Shown here: positions 18,335 to 36,195 of the stretch, piece after piece
Layout: each line of letters begins with the position of its first letter
Numbering within the stretch: position 1 is the stretch's first letter
NCBI GenBank assembly: GCA_028875725.1
Contig: JAPPCR010000019.1
Coordinates: forward strand, 134,483 to 198,482
Length of the DNA stretch: 64,000 bases
Origin: Acidobacteriota bacterium
GTDB taxonomy: Bacteria; Acidobacteriota; Thermoanaerobaculia; Multivoradales; Multivoraceae
Direction of reading: 5' to 3'
Notes under the pieces: generated by a model
The model's database searches: none
What the model saw: the letters and a program-made list of their open reading frames with translations, nothing else
What the model was told of the DNA's origin: nothing
Translations under genes and position numbers: made by a program

Positions 18335-18437
18335 TACCCGCGCGGAGCGCGGGGCGTGGAGCGGGAGACGGGATTCGGCGTTCGGCGCGCGTCTCGCGCG
18401 CGAGGAAGCGCGTCTCGGCTAGCGAATCCCGTTTCCC
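18314..18437. repeat. inverted and direct copies of the tRNA-Gly 3' end
   Basis: The 21 nt at 18314-18334 recur exactly as reverse complement at 18357-18377. A partial direct copy, CGAATCCCGTTTCCC, lies at 18423-18437. The first pair could fold into a 21-bp stem with a 22-nt loop that would compete with tRNA folding. It could also be the remains of tRNA-targeted recombination. Confidence 0.8.
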
Positions 18438-18464
18438 TCTTGCTGACGCCGTAGCTCTGGGTGC

Positions 18465-18525
18465 GCGGGTCTTCCGACCCGCTGCCGCCGAAGGCGGCGA
18501 AGGAACGCGCCGGCCGTAGGCCGGC
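18465..18525. terminator. three consecutive hairpins between the tRNA cluster and ridA
   Basis: Stems GCGGGTC-TTCC-GACCCGC (18465-18482), GCCGCC-GAA-GGCGGC (18484-18498) and GCCGGCC-GTA-GGCCGGC (18509-18525). There is no T-run. Their position between converging transcripts fits a bidirectional terminator, though they may instead belong to a repeat family. Confidence 0.45.
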
Positions 18526-18533
18526 ACAATTGC

Positions 18534-19004
18534 CTACTCCGCAGCCACCACCGCCGTCGCCTCCACCTCGATCAACAACGACGGGAACACCAGCCCCGTC
18601 ACGCCAACCCAGGTAGCGGCCCGCGGCGGGTCGAGTTGCAGCACCTTGGCCTGGGCCCGGCCGACGGTCTGGACCTTCTCCGGGTCGATGTCCTTGATGA
18701 AGACGGTCGTCTTGACGATGTCCTCGGCGCTGGCTCCGGCCTGCTCGACGCGCTTGACGACGTTGGAGAAGGCGATCTCCGCCTGCTCGGCGAGAGTGGC
18801 CGCGGGTGCGTCCGCGCCGTCGGCCATGCCGACCTGGCCGGAGATGCGGATCGTGGTGACGCCGTTCGCGGTCGTCCTGGCGATGTGGGAGAAGCCCTGC
18901 TGCGAGCCGAGAAATTCCGTCTTCAGGTCTTGTGCCTCCGTGGTGGCGGTCGCGAGCAGGAGCACACCGAGGAAGAAGGCGAAGTGATGCGGTTGTCTCT
19001 TCAT
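18534..19004 (-). CDS. exported RidA/YjgF-family protein
   Basis: 156 residues from ATG 19004, with AGGAG about 7 nt upstream. Residues 1-26 form a signal peptide (MKRQPHHFAFFLGVLLLATATTEAQ) with likely cleavage after EAQ. The rest is a complete Rid fold: ISGQVGMADGADAPAATLAEQAEIAFSNV, a VKTTVFIKDID strand and the C-terminal LLIEVEATAVV. Cytoplasmic RidA deaminates reactive enamines; the conserved Arg of active RidA is not evident, so another role is likely. It is divergent from the ThuA-like gene. Confidence 0.85.
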   Translation of the reverse strand: MKRQPHHFAFFLGVLLLATATTEAQDLKTEFLGSQQGFSHIARTTANGVTTIRISGQVGMADGADAPAATLAEQAEIAFSNVVKRVEQAGASAEDIVKTTVFIKDIDPEKVQTVGRAQAKVLQLDPPRAATWVGVTGLVFPSLLIEVEATAVVAAE

Positions 19005-19110
19005 TTGAGGCTCCTGGAGTCGTGCCGGGTTTGGTCGGTTTGAAGTAGCCGTCGAGTGTGGGGGGTGCGTACGATAGCGCGCTGGTACGCTGCCGGCGGA
19101 GGTTCGGCTC

Positions 19111-20139
19111 ATGAAACGTGATCTCTCAGTTCCCGGCCTGTTGGCGCTTTTCGCCTCGGTGATCATGTTCCTGCCTGCACCCGGACGGGGCAGCGACGCC
19201 CAATGGGTCACTTACCCGGGCGGCGACGGACCCGGAGCCGGCTACAAGGTCGTCCTGATCGCCGGCGACGAGGAGTACCGCTCCGAGGAAGCGATGCCGA
19301 TGCTGGGCAAACTGCTGTCGGTGCGTCATGGGTTCGAGTGTGTGGTGCTGTTCTCGATCGACGCGGAGACCGGGGCGATCGATCCTGAGGAGCAGACGAA
19401 CATTCCGGGTCTCGAAGCGCTCGGCGACGCCGACCTGATGGTGATCGCCACCCGGTTCAGGGAGCTGCCCGACGGGCAGATGAAGCACATCGTCGACTAC
19501 GTCGAGTCGGGGCGACCGATCGTGGGCCTGCGGACCGCGACCCACGCCTTCTCCTACCAGCGGAACCTGGACAGTCCATACGCGCACTGGAGTTTCCGCA
19601 GCGAGTCCTGGCAGGGCGGTTTCGGCCAGCAGGTGCTGGGCGACACCTGGATCAACCATCACGGCCGTCACGGCCAGGAGAGCACGCGCGGCGTCGTCGC
19701 TCCGGGCGCGGCCAACCATCCGATCCTGCGCGGTGTCGACGACGTCTGGGGCCCCACCGACGTCTACGGGCTCAGGAACCTGGGAGATGACGCGAACGTC
19801 CTGCTGCTCGGCGCCGTTATCGCCGGCATGTCATCAGACGATCCGCCGGTCGAAGGGCCGAAGAACGACCCGATGGTTCCGATTGCCTGGACTCGTTCCT
19901 ACACGGGCGCCGGCGGCAAGACGGCGCGCGTCTTCACGACGACGATGGGCGCTTCCACGGACTTCGAGAGCGAGGGACTCCGCCGCCTGCTCGTGAACGC
20001 CGTGTACTGGGGTCTCGACTTGGAGGACCGGATCCCGGAGCGGAGCGACGCCCGGGTCGTCGGTGACTACGCGCCGACGGACTTCGGCTTCGGCAGCCAG
20101 GCCGTCGGCGTCATGCCGTCGGCCCACGAGCTGCCCTAG
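19111..20139 (+). CDS. exported ThuA-like domain protein
   Basis: 342 residues with an N-terminal signal peptide (about 1-27). The ThuA fold, a class I glutamine-amidotransferase-like domain, is seen in KVVLIAGDEEYRSEEAMPMLGKLLS, the DADLMVIATRF strand, GRPIVGLRTATHAF and the C-terminal VFTTTMGASTDFESEGLRRLLVNAVYWGL. ThuA-like proteins are often linked to sugar metabolism, but the reaction is unknown. GGAGG sits 8 nt before ATG 19111. The stop overlaps the next convergent gene by the 4-bp palindrome CTAG. Confidence 0.85.
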   Translation: MKRDLSVPGLLALFASVIMFLPAPGRGSDAQWVTYPGGDGPGAGYKVVLIAGDEEYRSEEAMPMLGKLLSVRHGFECVVLFSIDAETGAIDPEEQTNIPGLEALGDADLMVIATRFRELPDGQMKHIVDYVESGRPIVGLRTATHAFSYQRNLDSPYAHWSFRSESWQGGFGQQVLGDTWINHHGRHGQESTRGVVAPGAANHPILRGVDDVWGPTDVYGLRNLGDDANVLLLGAVIAGMSSDDPPVEGPKNDPMVPIAWTRSYTGAGGKTARVFTTTMGASTDFESEGLRRLLVNAVYWGLDLEDRIPERSDARVVGDYAPTDFGFGSQAVGVMPSAHELP

Positions 20140-21692
20140 CGCGCAGCCGATCCCAGATCGTAGAGGAACTCACGCCGCCACCACTCGGCCCCGGTGCCGG
20201 GTTCGCTGAACCGGTAGTCGTAGAGACGGAGTCGCACGTAGCGCGGAGGCTCGGTCTGCCGGCTCGCTTCGCCGAGCAGCCGCAGAACCGCGGGTTCGCC
20301 CTCGAACAGCCGCTCGACGAACGAACCCAGCCACTCGGCTCCGGCCGGGTCCAGGGCCGCGAACCACATCTGCCAGTCGAGGCGCGGCATGTGTGGAAAC
20401 GCGGCGCGCGGCTGGCGCTCGAGGTCGCCGGGCTTGAACCGGAACGCGAGTTCGGTCCAGGTCGCGCCGTCGACGCTCGTCTCCACGACGATCTCCGGGC
20501 GGGACGTCGTCATCGCGCGGAAGAGGCCGTAGCCGTTGATCGAGCGGAAGGGCGCCATGGCGCGCAGCAGGGGTGCCGCCGGATCGACCAGGACCCGGTC
20601 GACGAGGTCCGCCAGTCGGACCGTTGTCGGCGGGGTGTCCGGTCCGCGCGGCAGTGAGCGGGTGAGTTCTCGGGCGGTGACCGACAGGCTGAGCAGAAGG
20701 ACCGTCGCGGCGACAAGCCACCGGATAGGCGTCCCGGCAAGGCGTGCGAGAAGGTGTGGATCGGCCGTGCTCATGGCCGATGGTCTGCCCTGTCTCAACG
20801 GACTTGTAGAGGGCGGATGGTCAAGCCAGGACAGGCACAACACCGCGGTCAGCAGGTTGAAGAAGCCATAGTTGCCCGTGGCGGCGATCAGGAGCTGGAG
20901 CGCCAGGAGGAACCACACTCCGGGCTTCCGCAGCCGGCGTGAGAAGACAAGCCACGGGACGACCAGCTCCACCCCGAACATGATGAGGACCGACAGCTGG
21001 TGAAACCAGTCCGGTAGATGGTGGACGTACCAACTCGCGGCGACCGGCAGCGGCTGGGTGAAGTAGTGGACATCGAGCGCGGTCAGTCGCCACCAGGTCG
21101 GGTCGAGACTGAGCAGCTTGACCGCGCCGGACAGGAACATCAGCTTGACCACCAGCAGCCGGAAGAGCCACATCCCCGGTCGGGCCGCCGCCGGGTCCGG
21201 CGCCACCTGGAATGCGGCGCGGACGGTCGCTGCGACTGGCCGCCGTATGGCGCCGGCCGGAGCGTCGGCGGGTCCCCGGAACGGCAAGCCCAGAGGCGCC
21301 AGCACGACGGCGCACAGGGTCGCCTCCAGCAGCAGCGTGTCCCACTGGAACGCGAGAAAGGTCTGGCCGCCCCAGACCAGCGACAGGTAGCAGATCCAGA
21401 GCGCGGCGAAGACCGGCGCGGTCACCATGCCGGCGATCGCGAGCAGGGACAGTAGGACACCGGCCGCGCAGAGCGCGTGGAGTGCACCGTCGCCGGCACC
21501 GAACCAGAGCAGGGACGGGACGTTGACGAACCGTTCGAATGCCCCGGCGCCGAGCACCCGTTCGAGGTAGGCGAAGAAGTCCCGTGCCGGGAGGATGCCC
21601 CGCGATCCGATCAGGCCGTCGATCTGGACCCACAGGGAAACGAAGGCAACCAGGTGAACGCCGGCCAGGAGTCGCAGAAGCAGTCGCGGCAC
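20136..21692 (-). CDS. lipase maturation factor (LMF)-like membrane protein
   Basis: 518 residues with many hydrophobic segments through about residue 330, then a soluble C-terminal part. Family-like blocks are LWFGAGDGALH, FLAFQWDTLLLEATLCAVVLAPLG, LVVKLMFLSGAVKLLS and NYGFFNLLTAVLCLSWLDHP, followed by WTELAFRFKPGDLERQP and the W-rich PHMPRLDWQMWFAAL. In animals LMF1 helps lipases fold in the ER; bacterial roles are unknown. It ends tail to tail with the ThuA-like gene. Confidence 0.82.
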   Translation of the reverse strand: MPRLLLRLLAGVHLVAFVSLWVQIDGLIGSRGILPARDFFAYLERVLGAGAFERFVNVPSLLWFGAGDGALHALCAAGVLLSLLAIAGMVTAPVFAALWICYLSLVWGGQTFLAFQWDTLLLEATLCAVVLAPLGLPFRGPADAPAGAIRRPVAATVRAAFQVAPDPAAARPGMWLFRLLVVKLMFLSGAVKLLSLDPTWWRLTALDVHYFTQPLPVAASWYVHHLPDWFHQLSVLIMFGVELVVPWLVFSRRLRKPGVWFLLALQLLIAATGNYGFFNLLTAVLCLSWLDHPPSTSPLRQGRPSAMSTADPHLLARLAGTPIRWLVAATVLLLSLSVTARELTRSLPRGPDTPPTTVRLADLVDRVLVDPAAPLLRAMAPFRSINGYGLFRAMTTSRPEIVVETSVDGATWTELAFRFKPGDLERQPRAAFPHMPRLDWQMWFAALDPAGAEWLGSFVERLFEGEPAVLRLLGEASRQTEPPRYVRLRLYDYRFSEPGTGAEWWRREFLYDLGSAAR

Positions 21693-21766
21693 GACGCCTA
21701 TCCTGCCTGAGGCGGTGGCATACTGCGGCGCCTGACGACGAACCGATCCGGCGAGGGATAAGCGCG

Positions 21767-22918
21767 ATGGAGATGGAGACCTTCGATCTCGAGCGGCAAC
21801 AGTCGCTCTGGGAACATCGCGTCGACATCAACCTGAGCGAGAGTGGCGTCGAACCGCTGACGCTGGCCGGCCTGGCGGCGCTGGGGCTCGATCTGGACGG
21901 ACTGCACTCGATGCCGCTCGAGTACATCCAGTCGAACGGCACGCCGGAACTGCGCGCGCAGCTCGCCGGGCACTACGCGGGGGCGGCGATCGAGAATCTG
22001 CTGGTGACCACCGGCTCGGCCGAGGCGAACTACGTGGCCGTGCAGGTGCTGGTCGCACCGGGCGACGAAGTGGTAGCGATCGTGCCGAACTACCTGCAGG
22101 TAGGTCTGACGGCCCGTGGTCTCGGGGCGGTGGTGCGAGACATACCGCTGCTCCCCGGCGCCGACGAATCGACCTGGTCGCTCGACTGGGACGCGTTCGA
22201 TGACGCGGTGGGCGAGCGGACGAAGCTCATCTATCTGAGTCATCCGAACAACCCGACCGGCCACGTGTTCACGCCTTCGGAACTCGACCGGATCGCCGCC
22301 GCGGCCGAGCGGGTCGGCGCCTGGGTGCTTTCGGACGAGGTGTACCGCGGCGCCGTGCACGATCTTCTGCCCGGAGAGGAGGCCCCCGGCATGTGGGGGA
22401 GAGGTGAGCGCGTCGTCGTGGTTTCGAGCCTGTCCAAGTCGTACGGTCTGCCGGGCGCCCGTCTGGGCTGGATGGTCGGTCCGCCCGAGTTCGTCGAGCG
22501 CTGCTGGGCGAGGCGGGACTTCACGACGATCGCCCCCGCGGCGCTTTCCGACCCGATCGCACGGTTCGCGACCGAGCCGTCGAACCAGGAACGGCTGTTC
22601 GAACGGGCGCGGCGGATGATGCGCACCAACCGTGCGACCTTCCGCGACTGGACCGGCCGGCAGAACGGCGCCATCGGCTATCGCGAGCCGCGGGCCGGCG
22701 CCTACGGCTTCGTGCCGCTGCTGGAGGACGGCCGTCCGGCCGACTGCGTCGCCTTCACCGAACGGCTCCGGCTGAACCGCAGTGTTCTGCTGGTCGCGGG
22801 CCGCTGGGCCGGAATGCCCGGCTACCTCCGCTTCGGTCTGGGTGTCGAGCCGGAGGCCTTCGAAGAGGGCCTGCGCCGGGTGGAGCTGGAGCTCCGGGAC
22901 GCCAGGGTCGCTTCGTGA
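21767..22918 (+). CDS. PLP-dependent class I/II aminotransferase
   Basis: 383 residues from ATG 21767. The fold-type I transaminase core is clear: TTGSAEANYVAVQVLVAPGDEV, HPNNPTGHVFTPSEL, VLSDEVYRG with the cofactor Asp, and SSLSKSYGLPGARLGW with the Schiff-base Lys. The substrate cannot be read from sequence; relatives act on amino acids in primary and secondary metabolism. The stop overlaps the CitE-like gene (GTGA), suggesting a joint pathway, possibly the PKS-associated one downstream. Confidence 0.85.
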   Translation: MEMETFDLERQQSLWEHRVDINLSESGVEPLTLAGLAALGLDLDGLHSMPLEYIQSNGTPELRAQLAGHYAGAAIENLLVTTGSAEANYVAVQVLVAPGDEVVAIVPNYLQVGLTARGLGAVVRDIPLLPGADESTWSLDWDAFDDAVGERTKLIYLSHPNNPTGHVFTPSELDRIAAAAERVGAWVLSDEVYRGAVHDLLPGEEAPGMWGRGERVVVVSSLSKSYGLPGARLGWMVGPPEFVERCWARRDFTTIAPAALSDPIARFATEPSNQERLFERARRMMRTNRATFRDWTGRQNGAIGYREPRAGAYGFVPLLEDGRPADCVAFTERLRLNRSVLLVAGRWAGMPGYLRFGLGVEPEAFEEGLRRVELELRDARVAS

Positions 22919-23814
22919 GCAGTAACCGGCTTCGACGCGCCGTCCACTTCGTTCCGGGGGGCAACGAGCGCATGCTGGCCAAGTCCCTGGGGCTCGAGGC
23001 CGACACGCTGATTCTCGATCTCGAGGACGCGGTGACGCCGGATCGCAAGGTTGAGGTGCGCCGCGAAGTGGCCGGCTGGCTCGAAGCGACCGATTTCGGC
23101 GGCAAGGAGCGGGCAGTACGGGTCAACGACCTGATGACGCCCTGGGGCCGGGAGGACGTCGAGGTCACGATGGAGCACCCGCCCGACGCCTACGTCGTAC
23201 CGAAAGTGAGCGGCGTCGATGACGTGCTGCGAGTCGATCGGCTGGTCGCCCAACTCGAGATGGCCCACGGCCACGACCTGGGCGACATCGCGCTGATCCT
23301 GATCGCTACCGAGACGGCCGGCGGTGCGCTGAACCTCGCTCACCTGACCGCCACCAACCGTGTTTCGGCCCTGACCTGGGGCGCCGAGGACCTTTCCGTC
23401 TCGATCGGCGCGAGCCGGCGCCGGGACGAGCGCGGCGAGTACCTGGACGTGTTCCGCTACTGCCGGTCGATGACCCTGCTGGCCGCCCGTGCCGGCGGCG
23501 CCCAGCCGATCGACAGCGTGTTCACCGACATCGGCGACCTGGACGCCCTGCGTCTTGACTGCCAGCGGGCGGCGTGGATGGGCTTCGAGGGCAAGATGAC
23601 GATTCATCCGAACCAGATCCCGATCGTCAACGAAGTCTTCACGCCAAGCGAGGCCGAGATCGCTTCCGCCGCCGCGCTGGTGGCGGCGTTCGCCGAGAAT
23701 CAGGCCCAGGGACGAATGGCCTTCCGTCACGAAGGCCAGATGGTCGACGCTCCGCACCTGCACCGCGCGGAGCGAGTGCTCGATCGCGCCCGCCAGGCCG
23801 GCGCGATCGAGTAG
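22915..23814 (+). CDS. HpcH/HpaI aldolase / citrate lyase beta (CitE-like) family protein
   Basis: 299-residue TIM-barrel lyase. LRRAVHFVPGGNERMLAKSL binds CoA or phosphate in CitE relatives. DTLILDLEDAV, PKVSGVDDV, LILIATETAGGALN and TWGAEDLS carry the metal-binding acidic residues. GKMTIHPNQIPIVNEVFTPS is the C-terminal family motif. Such stand-alone CitE-like proteins cleave or hydrolyse short acyl-CoAs such as malyl- or citramalyl-CoA. GTG 22915 overlaps the aminotransferase stop; the free ACP follows after 89 bp. Confidence 0.85.
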   Translation: MSSNRLRRAVHFVPGGNERMLAKSLGLEADTLILDLEDAVTPDRKVEVRREVAGWLEATDFGGKERAVRVNDLMTPWGREDVEVTMEHPPDAYVVPKVSGVDDVLRVDRLVAQLEMAHGHDLGDIALILIATETAGGALNLAHLTATNRVSALTWGAEDLSVSIGASRRRDERGEYLDVFRYCRSMTLLAARAGGAQPIDSVFTDIGDLDALRLDCQRAAWMGFEGKMTIHPNQIPIVNEVFTPSEAEIASAAALVAAFAENQAQGRMAFRHEGQMVDAPHLHRAERVLDRARQAGAIE

Positions 23815-23903
23815 GGCGGCGCCCTGTCGCGCACCGCGGTGTCGACGAGCGCTGGAGGCGTAGTACGATCCGGCCCTCAACTCTCAACCAGAGGAGCCTT
23901 GAC

Positions 23904-24134
23904 GTGAGTGCAACCGAAACCCGCATCCAGGAACTCGCCCGCCAACACCTCGACATCGGAAGAGACCTGGATCTCGATGCCGGTTTGCTTTCTTCCGACA
24001 TCTCGTCGCTCGACGCAGTGGCCTTCGTGAAGAAGGTCGGGGAGGCGTTCGGCGTTGAGGTGCCCCCCGAGGAGGTTGCGAACTGGAAGAACCTGCGGGA
24101 CTTCGCCGCGTTTCTCGATTCCGGCGCCAGTTGA
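23904..24134 (+). CDS. stand-alone acyl carrier protein
   Basis: 76 residues from GTG 23904, with AGAGGAG about 8 nt upstream. Four-helix ACP pattern with LDLDAGLLSSDISSLDAVAFVKKVGEAFGVEVPPEE. The phosphopantetheine site reads SSLD rather than the usual DSLD, so Ser35 is the attachment residue with the preceding Asp replaced. It lies immediately before the PPTase gene, which probably activates both it and the PKS ACP. Confidence 0.88.
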   Translation: MSATETRIQELARQHLDIGRDLDLDAGLLSSDISSLDAVAFVKKVGEAFGVEVPPEEVANWKNLRDFAAFLDSGAS

Positions 24135-24201
24135 GCGCCGCCGGCGGAGGGGCCTGCCTCGATCCTCGGTTCTAGGCGGGCACCGCGCCGAGCCCTTCCC
24201 G

Positions 24202-24927
24202 GTGTTGAGCCGTGCGATTCACAGGTCCGGTCGGGTCACCGTCGTGTACGTCGACCTGGGACCTTGTTCGTCCCGGGAGCGAGAAGCCCTGACGTGGCTT
24301 GACGGACCGGAGCGGGCCCGGCGGCGCCAGTTCGCGCGGTCGGTGCCGCGACGCGAGTTCACTCTCTGCCGCGCGGCGCTTCGAGCGCTGCTCTGCCGGG
24401 AACTCGACTGCGGCAACGAAGAACTCTCCTTCGGGGCCTCCGATCATGGCAAGCCGTTCGCGCTAGTCGGAGGGCTTCCCGCGCCTGTCTCCTTCAACGT
24501 CAGCCACAGTGGCCGGCATGGCCTGATCGCGATCGCGCCACGCGGGCGCATCGGCGTGGATGTGGAAGACCGGAAAGCGCGGCGCGACATGGACGATGAC
24601 ATCCGCCTTCTCTTCGCGCCCGGAGAACAGGCGGGACTCGCATCCGCCGAAGGAGACCGCAAGACCGACCTGTTCTACAGCCTCTGGACGATGAAGGAGG
24701 CGCTGGTCAAGGCGGCCGGCGTCGGCCTGAGGATCGACACGACGAGCTTCGAGATTCCGTCGGCGATGAGTCGGGACGCGACCAGTTGTGTTGTGCGCCT
24801 TCCTGTGACGCCCTCGGTCAGGTGGCGTCTGGAGAACCTCGGCAACCGGCGCTACGCCGCGGCGCTCGCCGTGGAGGACCTGCCGGCGGCGGACGCCGCG
24901 GACAGTGGCGAGCCGCAGGTCGCGTAG
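24202..24927 (+). CDS. Sfp-type 4'-phosphopantetheinyl transferase
   Basis: Transfers phosphopantetheine from CoA to carrier proteins. About 241 residues if it starts at GTG 24202; TTG 24205 and GTG 24244 are alternatives and no strong Shine-Dalgarno decides. Motifs: SDHGKPF, FNVSHSG, IGVDVEDRKA and WTMKEALVKAAG, including the Mg-binding Asp and Glu and the catalytic Lys. This broad-specificity class usually serves PKS or NRPS proteins, which fits the PKS 1 kb away. Confidence 0.9.
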   Translation: MLSRAIHRSGRVTVVYVDLGPCSSREREALTWLDGPERARRRQFARSVPRREFTLCRAALRALLCRELDCGNEELSFGASDHGKPFALVGGLPAPVSFNVSHSGRHGLIAIAPRGRIGVDVEDRKARRDMDDDIRLLFAPGEQAGLASAEGDRKTDLFYSLWTMKEALVKAAGVGLRIDTTSFEIPSAMSRDATSCVVRLPVTPSVRWRLENLGNRRYAAALAVEDLPAADAADSGEPQVA

Positions 24928-25832
24928 GCGGGAGCGGAGGCGGTAGCCCGTTGACTGTCTGGGAAGTACCCGAGCCCCTTGCCGTCGACGAGGTGCGGCT
25001 CGACGAGGAGACGGTCACAACGATACGGCGGCATGGCCGGCCGGACGCTCCGCTCCGTCTGGTTCTGAGTCATGGCAACGGCCTCGCCATCGACGCCTAC
25101 TACCCGTTCTGGTCGCTCCTGGCGGACGAGTTCGACCTGATCGTCTACGACGTGAGGAACCACGGCTGGAATGCCGTCGGTGAGCAGACGAACCACAACA
25201 TCCCGACGATGATCCACGATCATGACGTCCTCGCCGGGGCCATCGCCGAGCGCTATGGGGACAAGCCGACTGTCGGCGTGTTCCATTCGCTGACGACGAT
25301 CGTCGCCATCCTCTCGTTCTCCGACCCGTACTCGGCTCTGGTGCTCTTCGATCCGCCCTTCTGCAAGCCCGCCGCGAGTGAGGCCGAGTTCGACGACGCC
25401 GCCGATCGCGCAACGGCGCTGACCCGGCGGCGGGCGTCCTACTTCCGTTCCGAAGAGGAGTTCTCGGACCTTCTCCGGTACTCCCCGGTGTATGCCCGGG
25501 TGCTGCCGGGCGTGCGGGAACTCGTGGCTAGCACGACGCTCAGGAGGGCAGCTGACGCAGCCGACGGCGAGGGCCGCGAACTCCGCTGTCCGCGGGAGTT
25601 CGAAGCGCAGGTCTCGGAGTACGTGAGGATTTGCCCCGCTGCTGGATCTGAGCCTGCTTTCCTGCCCGACGAAGGTGATCGGCGCCGACCCGACCCTGCC
25701 GTATGCGTACCTGCCGAGCTTCGACCTGAAGAGCATCCGGAACGTGGACTACGACTTCATCGCGGACTCAAGCCACTTCCTGCAACTGGAGAAACCGGCG
25801 GAATGCGTCGCCATGCTCCGGGCTTTTCTGCG

Positions 25833-36101
<10,269 letters not shown>

Positions 36102-36106
36102 TGCGG

Positions 36107-36124
36107 CCTCCAGTCGCCTGGAGG
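36107..36124 (-). promoter_or_regulatory. hairpin sequestering the PKS Shine-Dalgarno
   Basis: On the minus strand the transcript reads CCUCCAG-GCGA-CUGGAGG, followed by CCGCA and AUG. The 7-bp stem is perfect, the loop is a GNRA tetraloop, and the 3' arm contains the whole GGAGG of the PKS. Confidence 0.65.
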
Positions 36125-36139
36125 ACACTCTATTCACCA

Positions 36140-36167
36140 GGAACGTCGCGAGCTAGTCGCGACTTCC
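36140..36167 (-). terminator. stem-loop between the SulP gene and the PKS gene
   Basis: GTCGCGA (36145-36151) pairs with TCGCGAC (36157-36163) around a 5-nt loop. The stem extends by GGAA/TTCC across one bulged base. It lies 28 bp after the SulP stop on the same strand, so it may end or attenuate SulP transcription before the PKS. No T-run follows. Confidence 0.4.
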
Positions 36168-36195
36168 TCGTCCTGCTCCCGCTGCGGGCTGTGCT

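Noticed and set aside
18314..18437. Prophage or integrative-element attachment site at tRNA-Gly
   Set aside because: The exact copy is inverted, the direct copy is partial, and no integrase or mobile gene lies within the window.
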